20,222 nt of DNA from Pseudomonadota bacterium (lineage in GTDB: Bacteria; Pseudomonadota; Alphaproteobacteria; Sphingomonadales; Sphingomonadaceae), in assembly GCA_023424095.1 (NCBI GenBank), contig JAFAEG010000053.1:1-20222 (forward strand). Reading direction: 5' to 3'. The notes below the pieces were generated by a model that saw only the letters and a program-made list of their open reading frames with translations, was not told the DNA's origin and did no database searches. Of this stretch, positions 1 to 7,637 are shown one piece after another. The stretch's first letter is position 1; every line of letters starts with the position of its first letter. A program made the position numbers and the translations under genes.

Positions 1-78
1 AAAACTACGCCCGCCTCGGGGCGCGGCCCCTCCACCATGCTGCGCATGGTCGCCCTCCCCGAGAAATCGCGGGGAGGA
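1..78. repeat. Dispersed intergenic repeat of sphingomonad type, three hairpins
   Basis: Three hairpins follow each other without a gene: 18-22 with 26-30 (GGGGC/GCCCC), 34-40 with 44-50 (ACCATGC/GCATGGT), and 54-61 with 70-77 (CCTCCCCG/CGGGGAGG). On the minus strand the order is a CCTCCCC hairpin, then GACCATGC-GCA-GCATGGTGGAGGGG. This matches my memory of a palindromic repeat common between sphingomonad genes. The 54-77 hairpin starts only 7 bases past the DUF2218 stop, so it may also end that operon's transcript, but no U tract follows it. The element may continue left of the window. The hairpins are seen; the family assignment is from memory. Confidence 0.6.
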
Positions 79-84
79 TTGAGG

Positions 85-405
85 TCACTTCCAATCGAAC
101 GCCAGCGGTGCTTCCCGGAAGGCGAAACGGTCGAGGTGCCGCGCGACCGCGCCCTTGAGCGCGTCGAGCTGCCCCGGTGCGCTCGCCTCGATCCGGCATT
201 CCAGCGCCTCAGGAGACGCGGTGAACACTACCACCGCATCGCCCGGCCAATCGGCGCCGCGAGCGTCGTGGGGGAAGGTGACCTTCCCCCGCTCCGCGTC
301 GAACTCCACCGCCAGATTGTGCTGCCAATGCTTGCAGAGCTGCTGGAGATAGCGGCTCGCCTGCCTGGTCGGCACGATGGCGGTGGCGGTCGTCGGGTCG
401 CTCAC
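85..405 (-). CDS. DUF2218 domain protein
   Basis: A 106-residue protein of the DUF2218 family, which is often found beside siderophore-interacting proteins or fused to them; its biochemical role is not established. Typical features are the N-terminal ASRYLQQLCKHW segment, the central GKVTFPHDA motif, an acidic RIEAS core and the LDRFAFRE end. I chose the GTG start at 405 because its GTGA overlaps the TGA of the upstream padR gene (402-404), a usual sign of translational coupling. The longer ATG reading frame would run deep into padR. No iron-transport gene is visible in the window, so a link to iron is only inferred from family context and from the YqjI-like regulator upstream. Confidence 0.8.
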   Translation of the reverse strand: MSDPTTATAIVPTRQASRYLQQLCKHWQHNLAVEFDAERGKVTFPHDARGADWPGDAVVVFTASPEALECRIEASAPGQLDALKGAVARHLDRFAFREAPLAFDWK

Positions 406-1022
406 AGCCGCTCGATCTTCTTCGCGGCTTCGTCGAGCACGTCGGCGATCTTGTGCAGCGTCTCGTCGTCCAGGCCGTCGCGCTGGACGCGATGCCACAG
501 AGCGGACAGCATGTTGCCGACCGCGCGGCTGATCGGGGCCCCGCCGGTGCGGCGCTCACGGTCGCCGGCGTCGGTGAGGCGAGCGATTAATGCGTCCACC
601 TCTTCCTGCCGCTCGGCGAGATAGGCCACGCCTTCTGCGGTCGCCGCGAAGGCCTTGCGCGTGCCTTCCGTCGCCTGCTCCTCGATCTGGCCCATGTCCT
701 GCAACATGGTCAGGGTCGGATAGACCACGCCGGGGCTCGGCGCGTAGCTGCCACCGGTCATTTCCTCGATCGACTGGATGAGGTCGTAACCGTGCCGGGG
801 CTGGTCGGCGATCAGCTTGAGCAGGACCAGGCGCAATTCGCCCGGCTTGAACATGCCGCGTCGTCCGCCGCGACCACGGCCGCCGCCGCCGCCGCCCCAC
901 TGGCTCCAGTCGCCGCCCCAATTCTGGCCGCCGCCGAAGCCGCCGCGCCCCATGCCCATCGCGAAAATGGCTTCGGGGAAATTGCGGCCGCGGGGGCCGC
1001 ATCCATGCATCTTGAATCTCAT
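402..1022 (-). CDS. PadR-family transcriptional repressor, YqjI-like
   Basis: A 206-residue PadR-type regulator. The winged helix begins near residue 57 (FKPGELRLVLLKLI, then HGYDLIQSIEEMTGG and the family signature SPGVVYPTLTMLQDMG), followed by a C-terminal dimerisation helix region. Residues 1-56 are a long Gly/Arg/Trp-rich tail. Escherichia coli YqjI, a metal-responsive PadR repressor of the yqjH ferric reductase, also has an N-terminal extension, but a His/Cys-rich one. Here only two His/Cys residues (HGC, 6-8) are visible, so metal sensing through the tail is uncertain. The start at 1022 has a good AAGGAG about 7 bases upstream. The gene is translationally coupled to the DUF2218 gene and probably represses itself through the palindrome at 1046-1059. 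Confidence 0.85.
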   Translation of the reverse strand: MRFKMHGCGPRGRNFPEAIFAMGMGRGGFGGGQNWGGDWSQWGGGGGGRGRGGRRGMFKPGELRLVLLKLIADQPRHGYDLIQSIEEMTGGSYAPSPGVVYPTLTMLQDMGQIEEQATEGTRKAFAATAEGVAYLAERQEEVDALIARLTDAGDRERRTGGAPISRAVGNMLSALWHRVQRDGLDDETLHKIADVLDEAAKKIERL

Positions 1023-1045
1023 ATCGAACTCCTTCTTGATGCAGC

Positions 1046-1059
1046 AAAGATATATCTTT
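1046..1059. promoter_or_regulatory. Perfect palindromic operator for the PadR regulator
   Basis: AAAGATATATCTTT is a perfect 14-base palindrome. It lies 24 bases upstream of the padR start and covers the predicted -10 box. PadR repressors bind dyads of this kind and commonly repress their own gene. The palindrome is seen; its use as an operator is inferred. Confidence 0.65.
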
Positions 1060-1075
1060 CACTTACGATCGACAA
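1047..1075 (-). promoter_or_regulatory. Predicted promoter of padR-DUF2218
   Basis: On the minus strand, TTGTCG (1070-1075) and TATCTT (1047-1052) are separated by exactly 17 bases, which fits a housekeeping sigma-70-type promoter. The -10 box is inside the palindromic operator, so bound PadR would block polymerase. Confidence 0.5.
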
Positions 1076-1237
1076 GGGGCGCGGCAATTTTCCTGAAACG
1101 GGGTCCGCCGGCGTCTCTTCCCACCGACACGCCACGTGCGATTTCACGCAATTTCGACGCCGCTCGAAAGCGATTGTTTACGCTCCTGTGCGAGAGACTT
1201 TCGGCAGCTTCACCAAGCGTCGGGGGGATCGACCTGA

Positions 1238-3274
1238 ATGAGTCTTACTGCCCGATTCGTAGGTGGCTTCGGGCGTGCGGCGCGTGAGGGTCAGGCCGAG
1301 AGCGACTATGCGGCCGAATCGCTCGACAGCGAACTCGCCTTGCTCATGCTGCGCGGCCACGAGGCGCAGAGCAGCGGCTGGTTCTGGGCCACCGACCGCA
1401 CCGGCCGGCTGATCTATCTGACCGAGCGGGTGTCCCGCGAATTGCAGCGCGACGGCGAACCCGTGCTCGACAAAATGTTGAGCGATCTGTTCGAGGTGAG
1501 CGGCGATTCCGAAGGCTCGGAGCGGACGCTGGCCTTCCACCTCCACGCCCGCACCTCGTTCGCGAATTTCGAGGTCCGCTCGCGCGACGATCGCGACCGG
1601 GTCTGGACCATTTCCGGACGCCCGCACATCGACGAGCTCGACCAGTTCCGCGGCTTCGTCGGCTATGGCTCGGACCTGTCGGCCGAACGCCGGCTCGATG
1701 CCGAAACCAAGCGGCTGGCGATGACCGACGCGTTGACCGGCCTCGCCAATCGCGCGCGCATGCGCTCGTCGCTCGACCAGGTGATCCTGCAGCTGGAGCG
1801 GATGCACCGGCCGGTCGCCTTGTTCATGCTCGATCTCGACCGCTTCAAGGCGGTCAACGACACGCTCGGCCACCAGAGCGGTGATACCCTGCTGACCGTG
1901 GTCGCGCAGCGGCTGGAAAGCTGCGTCGGCGACAAGGGGCTGGTCGGCCGGCTGGGCGGCGACGAGTTTCAGGTGATCGTTTCCAATTACCGCAATGTCG
2001 GCGAGCTGGAGCAATTGGCGGAGCGGATCATCTCCTCGCTGTCGCAGCCTTATTTCATCAAGGGCGCCAACGTGCTGATCGGCTGTTCGATCGGCATCTC
2101 GGTCGCGCCGGATCATGGCCGCGAGCCCGAGACGTTGATCCGCAACGCCGATCTGTCGCTCTACGAAGCCAAGGCGCAGGGGCGCGGCCGGCACAGCTTT
2201 TTCCGCGAGGAATTGCTGACGCTGGCCCAGTCCCGCAAGACGCTGGAGGACGACCTTCGCCGGGCGCTGGAGCGCGGCGAATTCTGGCTGGCCTATCAGC
2301 CGGTGGTTAGCACCGCGAGCAGCGAGATCGTCGGCTATGAGGCGCTGATCCGCTGGAGCCATCCGACCCTGGGGTTGATCTCTCCGGCCGATTTCATCCC
2401 GATCGCCGAGGATTCCCGGCTGATCGACCCGATCGGCGAGTGGGTGCTGCGCACCGCCTGCGCGGACGCGGCGAAATGGCCGCGCCCGGTCCGGGTCGCG
2501 GTCAACGTCTCGACCATCCAGTTCGCGCGGGCCTCGCTGCCGGCAGTGGTGGCGAACGCGCTGGCCCAGTCCGGGCTGGCGCCCGAGCGGCTGGAACTGG
2601 AAATCACCGAAAGCGTGTTCCTCAACGAGGACGAATCCACCGAACGGATGCTGGCGACGCTGAAAAAGACCGGGATCCGGCTGGCGCTCGACGATTTCGG
2701 CACCGGCTATTCGTCGCTCGCCTATTTGAAGAAAGCGCCGTTCGACAAGGTCAAGATCGACCAGAGCTTCGTGAAGGGCGCGGCGCACGACAAGCGCAAC
2801 ACCGCGATCATCCGGGCGGTGACGACAATCGCCGAGACGCTGGGCCTGGAAACCACCGCGGAAGGGGTCGAGACGCAGGACGAGATCGAGCTGATCCGCT
2901 CATTGGGTTGCTCGCACATCCAGGGCTACGTGTTCGGCAAGCCGATGCCCGACGCGGACGTGATCGCGGCCTTGTCCGGCGGCGCCGAGGTCAAGCCGAT
3001 CGGCCTCAAGACCAGCCGCCCCGTTCGCCAGAAATTGCTCCGCTCGACCCGCATCCAGCATAATGGCGCGAAGAGCGGTGCGCGTATCCGCGACGTCTCA
3101 CCGACCGGCATGATGATCGACGGCTATACCGCCAAATTGCAGCCGGGCGACGAGGTCGTGATCGAGACGATGGAGGGGCGGCTGGTGAAGTCGCTGATCG
3201 TGTGGACGGTCGACGGCCGCGCCGGCCTGCATTTCAGCGAAGGCGAGGCCAAGGCGCCTTCGAAGCGGCGCTAG
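1238..3274 (+). CDS. PAS-GGDEF-EAL-PilZ cyclic-di-GMP signalling protein
   Basis: A 678-residue cytoplasmic protein with no signal peptide or membrane segment. A PAS-like sensor (about 45-145, SGWFWATDRTGRLIYLTE) is followed by a diguanylate cyclase domain with intact GGDEF at 240-244. Next comes a phosphodiesterase domain with EAL at 368-370, DDFGTGYSSL, KIDQSF and TTAEGVET. The C-terminal 80 residues resemble a PilZ cyclic-di-GMP-binding domain with DVSPTG at 619-624; the usual RxxxR arginine pair before it is not clearly spaced. Before GGDEF the inhibitory RxxD I-site is absent (GDKG instead). Both catalytic motifs look intact, so it may make and break cyclic-di-GMP. The start at 1238 has a GGGGGG stretch about 10 bases upstream. 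It appears monocistronic. Confidence 0.92.
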   Translation: MSLTARFVGGFGRAAREGQAESDYAAESLDSELALLMLRGHEAQSSGWFWATDRTGRLIYLTERVSRELQRDGEPVLDKMLSDLFEVSGDSEGSERTLAFHLHARTSFANFEVRSRDDRDRVWTISGRPHIDELDQFRGFVGYGSDLSAERRLDAETKRLAMTDALTGLANRARMRSSLDQVILQLERMHRPVALFMLDLDRFKAVNDTLGHQSGDTLLTVVAQRLESCVGDKGLVGRLGGDEFQVIVSNYRNVGELEQLAERIISSLSQPYFIKGANVLIGCSIGISVAPDHGREPETLIRNADLSLYEAKAQGRGRHSFFREELLTLAQSRKTLEDDLRRALERGEFWLAYQPVVSTASSEIVGYEALIRWSHPTLGLISPADFIPIAEDSRLIDPIGEWVLRTACADAAKWPRPVRVAVNVSTIQFARASLPAVVANALAQSGLAPERLELEITESVFLNEDESTERMLATLKKTGIRLALDDFGTGYSSLAYLKKAPFDKVKIDQSFVKGAAHDKRNTAIIRAVTTIAETLGLETTAEGVETQDEIELIRSLGCSHIQGYVFGKPMPDADVIAALSGGAEVKPIGLKTSRPVRQKLLRSTRIQHNGAKSGARIRDVSPTGMMIDGYTAKLQPGDEVVIETMEGRLVKSLIVWTVDGRAGLHFSEGEAKAPSKRR

Positions 3275-3340
3275 TCACGCGCCGCGCACTCCCGTAGCAT
3301 CGCGCCGGTTCGTTCGGCCCGAGAGGGGAGGATCTTCGCC

Positions 3341-3946
3341 ATGATGAAGCCAGCCGCCACCGCCTTTGTCGCGCTTTCCCTGTGTCTGGTCGCCGGCTGC
3401 AATCGCGGCGCCGCCAACAATAGCGCTGCCGCCAACGTGGTTCATAATTCGCCGGCACCGGCCGCAAATGTGAGCGCGAACGCTGTTGCCCCGGCCGCGA
3501 ACGGCACGCGTCTGGCCCTTTTGCCGAACGGCCTCGAAGCGATCGAGGCGAATGGCCGCCGCGACACGCTCGCGTTCGGAAGTCCGGTGACCACCGCGAT
3601 TGCCGGTCTGACAGTCATGTACGGCGCGCCGATGGCGGATGAGGTCAATAGCGACTGCGGCGCCGGTGCAACGCGGATCGTGCGCTGGTCGAACGGCCTT
3701 CGCATCCTCGCCCAGAACGATCAGGTGCAGGGCTGGGAAGTCAGCGCCCCGGGCATCTACGCGCTTGGGGACTTGCAGGTCGGCATGACGCGCGCCCAGC
3801 TCGAGGCCAATCACGCGAGCTTCGAGCAGAGCAGTCTCGGCACCGAATGGACGGTCGGCGATGGCGATCAGACGGTGAGCGGCCTGCTCGGCGACGATGG
3901 CAATGTCCGCGCCATGTGGGCGGGCCTGACCTGTCATATGACCTGA
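3341..3946 (+). CDS. Hypothetical lipoprotein
   Basis: A 201-residue protein with a lipoprotein signal: a short basic start (MMK), a hydrophobic core, and the lipobox LVAGC ending at Cys20. An Ala/Asn-rich linker (about 22-55) leads to a C-terminal domain (about 60-200). That domain has two Cys residues (SDCGAG and LTCHMT) that could form a disulfide and the segment LGDLQVGMTRAQLEA, a type of sequence seen in small periplasmic proteins. I do not recognise the family. GAGGGGAGGA lies about 9 bases before the ATG; the second ATG at 3344 is an equal alternative. It is probably anchored in a membrane facing the periplasm. Confidence 0.75.
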   Translation: MMKPAATAFVALSLCLVAGCNRGAANNSAAANVVHNSPAPAANVSANAVAPAANGTRLALLPNGLEAIEANGRRDTLAFGSPVTTAIAGLTVMYGAPMADEVNSDCGAGATRIVRWSNGLRILAQNDQVQGWEVSAPGIYALGDLQVGMTRAQLEANHASFEQSSLGTEWTVGDGDQTVSGLLGDDGNVRAMWAGLTCHMT

Positions 3947-3952
3947 GCTGAC

Positions 3953-3971
3953 CGGCGCGATTGACGCGCCG
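3953..3971 (+). terminator. Terminator-like hairpin after the lipoprotein gene
   Basis: CGGCGCG (3953-3959) pairs perfectly with CGCGCCG (3965-3971) around the loop ATTGA, and a T-rich stretch (TTTCGCTTTTGTT) follows. It begins 7 bases after the lipoprotein stop and lies just before the ycaQ start. Confidence 0.6.
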
Positions 3972-3994
3972 TTTCGCTTTTGTTCTATGGGCCG

Positions 3995-5164
3995 GTGACC
4001 CGGATCGCCGACACGCTCTCGATCCCCCTCGCGCGGCGCATCGCCCTCGCGGCGCAGGGCTTTGGCGTCGCGCGACCGGATGCGGTGACGAGCGCGCATC
4101 TGCGCCGCACGGTCGACCGCCTCGGCCTGCACCAGATCGACAGCGTCAACGTGCTGGCCCGCGCGCATTATCTGCCGGCCTTCTCGCGATTGGGCGCTTA
4201 TGATCGCGGCCTGCTCGACGAAGCCGCCTGGGGGTCGAAGCGCAAGCGCAGCCTGTTCGAATATTGGGCGCACGAGGCGTCCCTGCTGCCACTCGCGCTG
4301 CATCCCTACCTTCGCTGGCGGATGGAGGAAGCGGATCGCGGTCTGCGCGGCTGGACGCGGCTCAAGGCCTTTGCCCATGAGCGCCGGGCCGAGGCGGATG
4401 CGATCCTGGCCCGCATTCGCAGCGATGGGCCGATGGCCGCGTCGGACTTCGAACATGGCAAGAGCCGGTCGGGCTGGTGGGAATGGGGCGAGACCAAGCA
4501 GGCGCTCGAATTCCTGTTCTGGGCCGGCCACATCACCACCGCCACCCGGCGCGGCAGTTTCGAGCGGGTTTATAACCTGACCGAGCGGGTGATCCCCAAG
4601 CCGATCCTCGCCTTGCCGACGCCGACACCAGCCGCAGCGCATCGGCACCTGATCGAGCATGCAGCACGCGCCCACGGCGTCGCCACCGCCGCCGACCTGC
4701 GCGATTATTTCCGCCTCAAGCCTGAAGAGGCCAAGCCGGCGATCGACGCCCTGGTCGAAGAGGGCGCATTACTGCCCGTGCAGGTCGAGGGGTGGCGGCA
4801 GCCGGCCTTCCTGCATGCCGGGGCACGTCGGCCGCGCAGGATCGAGAGTGAGGCCCTGATCGCTCCGTTCGATCCCCTGATCTGGGAGCGGGCCCGCACC
4901 GAACGGCTGTTCGGCTTTCACTATCGGATCGAAATCTACGTGCCGCAGGACAAGCGCCGGCATGGCTATTACGTCCTGCCCTTCCTGCTGTACGACCGGT
5001 TGGTCGCGCGCGTGGACCTGAAGAGCGATCGGCAGAATGGAAGGCTGTTGGCGCAGCGGGTGAGCTATGAGCCCGGCGCGCCGGCGGGGGCGCGCGAGCG
5101 GCTCTCTGCCGAGCTCGAATTGATGGCCGAATGGCTGGGGCTGGCGCCGCCGCAATTGCTGTAA
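3995..5164 (+). CDS. ycaQ: Winged-helix DNA glycosylase, YcaQ/AlkX type
   Basis: A member of the HTH_42 (formerly DUF1006) superfamily, whose bacterial YcaQ/AlkX branch excises alkylated bases and unhooks DNA interstrand crosslinks. From the GTG start the protein has 389 residues; E. coli YcaQ has about 410. The catalytic Q-hydrophobic-D motif is seen as QID at 47-49 (LGLHQIDSVNVLARAHY), followed by SRLGAYD, GSKRKRSLFEYWAHEASLLPL and the C-terminal FDPLIWERARTERLFGF and GYYVLPFLLYDRLVARVDLK blocks typical of the family. QID rather than QxQ places it with YcaQ, not AlkZ. I chose GTG at 3995 because homologues start close to the LSIPLARRIALAAQGF helix; a TTG at 3980 would add five residues. It lies 51 bases before the URC genes and could be co-transcribed with them. 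Confidence 0.85.
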   Translation: MTRIADTLSIPLARRIALAAQGFGVARPDAVTSAHLRRTVDRLGLHQIDSVNVLARAHYLPAFSRLGAYDRGLLDEAAWGSKRKRSLFEYWAHEASLLPLALHPYLRWRMEEADRGLRGWTRLKAFAHERRAEADAILARIRSDGPMAASDFEHGKSRSGWWEWGETKQALEFLFWAGHITTATRRGSFERVYNLTERVIPKPILALPTPTPAAAHRHLIEHAARAHGVATAADLRDYFRLKPEEAKPAIDALVEEGALLPVQVEGWRQPAFLHAGARRPRRIESEALIAPFDPLIWERARTERLFGFHYRIEIYVPQDKRRHGYYVLPFLLYDRLVARVDLKSDRQNGRLLAQRVSYEPGAPAGARERLSAELELMAEWLGLAPPQLL

Positions 5165-5215
5165 TAGCCTATCCGATTCAGAGCCGGCGCAAGACCGGCC
5201 GCGGGGAGACGATGA

Positions 5216-6466
5216 ATGGCTACAGGCGCAGGCGGGCATATCCGGCTGAATTCGCATCCGGGATCGCGCAAGCCGGCGCGCTTTCCGATCCAATGGGGTG
5301 CGGCGGGCGCCGATGCGCGCGGACCGGTGATCGCGACGGTGAATGCCGGGCAGGATCGCAATGCGATCGGTGCGCATGGCGGTTCCTATTCGATCTACCG
5401 CGCGCTGGCCATTTCGTCCGGGGCGATGGACCCGCAGGCGCGGCCCGATCTGCACGACACCTCGCCGATCATCGACATCGGCCCGCACCCGCAATGGGAC
5501 GATCCGGCGAAGATCGTCTCACTGGATCCGTGGGGCCATCGCGTCGCGCTCGATTATGGCAGCCTGATCGCGGACGGCATGGACATCCGCCCGAGCATCG
5601 CGATCACCAAGGCGCGGCTGACCTTGCCGGAAATCCAGTCGGCGATCGCCGCCGGCCGGCTGAAGGTCGATGGCGAGCTGGTGCATGAGGCGGGCGACGT
5701 GTCGGTCACCAAGATCGCAGTCGATCCGGTCTGGTGGCTGCCGGGCATCGCCGAGCGGTTCGGAGTGGGCGAGGGCGCGCTCCGCCGCTGCCTCTTCGAA
5801 CAGACCGGCGGCATGTATACCGAATTGGTCACGCGGCCGGACCTCAGCGTCTTTCTTCCGCCGATCGGGGGCATGACGCTCTACATTTTCGGCGATCCCG
5901 AGCAGCTCGGCCACAAGCCGCTCACCTGCCGCGTTCACGACGAATGCAATGGCTCCGACGTGTTCGGCTCCGACATCTGCACCTGCCGGCCGTATCTCAC
6001 GCACGGCATCGAGGAAGCGACGCGGGCGGCGCAGGACGGCGGCGTCGGCCTGATCGTCTATAATCGCAAGGAGGGCAGGGCGCTTGGCGAAGTGACCAAG
6101 TTCCTCGTCTACAATGCCCGCAAGCGTCAGCCGGGCGGCGACCAAGCCGCGACCTATTTCGAGCGGACCGAATGCGTCGCCGGCGTGCAGGATGCGCGCT
6201 TCCAGCAATTGATGCCGGACGTCATCCACTGGCTCGGCATCCGCCGCATTGACCGCTTCGTTTCCATGTCGAACATGAAACATGACGCTTTGGCCGAAGG
6301 CGGCGTGGACATTGGCGAGCGCGTGCCGATACCCGCCGATCTGATCCCGCCCGACGCGAGCGTGGAGATGGAGGCGAAGAAAGCGGCGGGTTACTTCACC
6401 CCGGAAGGGGCGCCAAGCGAAGAGGAATTGCGCAAGACGGTCGGCCGCGATCTGGGGCGGTTCTGA
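5216..6466 (+). CDS. URC1, GTP cyclohydrolase II-like uracil catabolism protein
   Basis: A 416-residue RibA paralogue. The C-terminal half carries the GTP cyclohydrolase II zinc site C-x10-C-x-C (Cys244, Cys255, Cys257, in RVHDECNGSDVFGSDICTC) and a YNRKEGRALGEVTK segment where RibA has its GTP-binding EGRGIG motif. The N-terminal half is not the RibB dihydroxybutanone-phosphate synthase domain. Together with the DUF1688 and upp genes directly downstream this is the signature of the uracil catabolism (URC) pathway known from the yeast Lachancea kluyveri, where Urc1 acts on the ribosylated uracil ring. I therefore prefer URC1 over a riboflavin role. The ATG at 5216 has GGGGAG 7 bases upstream. 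Confidence 0.9.
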   Translation: MATGAGGHIRLNSHPGSRKPARFPIQWGAAGADARGPVIATVNAGQDRNAIGAHGGSYSIYRALAISSGAMDPQARPDLHDTSPIIDIGPHPQWDDPAKIVSLDPWGHRVALDYGSLIADGMDIRPSIAITKARLTLPEIQSAIAAGRLKVDGELVHEAGDVSVTKIAVDPVWWLPGIAERFGVGEGALRRCLFEQTGGMYTELVTRPDLSVFLPPIGGMTLYIFGDPEQLGHKPLTCRVHDECNGSDVFGSDICTCRPYLTHGIEEATRAAQDGGVGLIVYNRKEGRALGEVTKFLVYNARKRQPGGDQAATYFERTECVAGVQDARFQQLMPDVIHWLGIRRIDRFVSMSNMKHDALAEGGVDIGERVPIPADLIPPDASVEMEAKKAAGYFTPEGAPSEEELRKTVGRDLGRF

Positions 6467-6470
6467 CGAC

Positions 6471-7637
6471 GTGACGACAGCGGAACAGCAAGTGCGCGGG
6501 CTGCTCAATGCGGCCGCGGTGCGGGATCGGGCGCATGAGATGCTCGATCTGGCCATCGCCGGCGCGGTTGAGGGGTGGTGCGTCGATCTGTCTCGGCTGG
6601 CGGCGGCGGCGGACATCACGGTGCAAGTGACGCGGGAGCAATATCCCGATCTGGTCATTCCCTTCCATGCGCGCTCGCGGCACTTCGTCGCCGGGCCGCC
6701 CGTGTTGCCGGAAGACCCGACCGAACGCGGCCGCGCGGCCTTCGATCTGATCATCCTTTCGGTCCTGCTCGACGCGGGCACCGGACCGGGCTGGCGTTTC
6801 GCCGATCCGGTGTCGGGCGCGACCTACGCCCGCTCCGAAGGGCTGGCGGTGGCGAGCCAGCGGATGATCGAAAGCGGCGCGCTGGACGGGTCCGGCGAGG
6901 CGCTGGCCAGGCTCGATCCTGCTCTGCTTGCCGCGGGTTTCCAGGTATCCGAGACCAATCCCCTGCTCGGGGTGGATGGCCGGGCCGCCTTGCTCCGCCG
7001 CCTGGGCGGGCAGGTGCTGGCGCGGCCGGACCTGTTTCCCGGCGGGCGGCTGGGCGGCCTGTTCGATGTGATCGCCGCACGGGGCAGCACCAGCGGGCCG
7101 GCAATCTTAGAATTTCTGCTGGAAGCACTCGGCCCAGTTTGGGCGAACCGGCTGGAGCTTCACGGCGTCCCGCTCGGCGATTGCTGGCGGCATCCGGCGA
7201 TCAAGCGCGACGACGCAACCGATGGCCTCGTGCCGATCCACAAGCTCTCGCAATGGCTGACCTACTCGCTGATCGAGCCGCTGCAGGAGAGCGGCTTCGC
7301 GGTCACGGATATCGACGGCCTCACCGGCTTGGCCGAATATCGCAATGGCGGCCTGTTCATGGACACTGGCGTGCTGACGCTCGCCGATCCGGACGATGCG
7401 GGACGGCCGCACGACGTCTCCGGCCCGCTCATCGTCGCCTGGCGCGCGATGACGGTGGCCTTGCTCGACCGGCTGGCGCCGTTGGTGCGCGAGCGGCTGG
7501 GCGTCGACGCGGCGGATTTCCCGCTCGCCTGCATGCTGGAAGGCGGCACCTGGGCGGCCGGACGCCGGCTCGCGGCGGAACAGCGCGAGGGCGGCGGCCC
7601 GCCCCTTAACATCATTTCAGACGGGACAGTATTCTGA
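6471..7637 (+). CDS. URC4/Urg3-like protein (DUF1688)
   Basis: A 388-residue DUF1688 protein, the family of yeast Urc4 and Aspergillus Urg3. It is required for use of uracil as nitrogen source, but its reaction is not defined to my knowledge. Recognisable blocks are VQVTREQYPDLVIPFHARSRHF near the N terminus, the central GVPLGDCWRHPAIKRDD, and YRNGGLFMDTGVL near the C terminus. The start is a GTG at 6471, only four bases after the URC1 stop, with GGGGCGG just upstream. Its TGA overlaps the ATG of upp by one base, so the three genes are tightly coupled. Confidence 0.9.
   Translation: MTTAEQQVRGLLNAAAVRDRAHEMLDLAIAGAVEGWCVDLSRLAAAADITVQVTREQYPDLVIPFHARSRHFVAGPPVLPEDPTERGRAAFDLIILSVLLDAGTGPGWRFADPVSGATYARSEGLAVASQRMIESGALDGSGEALARLDPALLAAGFQVSETNPLLGVDGRAALLRRLGGQVLARPDLFPGGRLGGLFDVIAARGSTSGPAILEFLLEALGPVWANRLELHGVPLGDCWRHPAIKRDDATDGLVPIHKLSQWLTYSLIEPLQESGFAVTDIDGLTGLAEYRNGGLFMDTGVLTLADPDDAGRPHDVSGPLIVAWRAMTVALLDRLAPLVRERLGVDAADFPLACMLEGGTWAAGRRLAAEQREGGGPPLNIISDGTVF

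Noticed and set aside
1178..2788. 536-residue frame opposite the GGDEF-EAL gene
   Set aside because: It is a low-complexity, Arg/Gln-rich antisense frame typical of GC-rich genes. The plus-strand protein has full domain motifs.
3547..3554. Another Ro-binding motif, GGCGAATG
   Set aside because: It is inside the lipoprotein coding sequence and has no nearby CGTCGCC partner.
3961..3997. Promoter giving a leaderless ycaQ message (TTGACG, 16 bases, TTCTAT)
   Set aside because: The -35 match falls in the loop and stem of the terminator-like hairpin and the -10 box is poor. The spacing to the GTG at 3995 is suggestive but not enough.
5216..6466. RibA of riboflavin synthesis
   Set aside because: The zinc site is shared, but the gene has the long URC1-type N-terminal half and sits in an operon with DUF1688 and upp.
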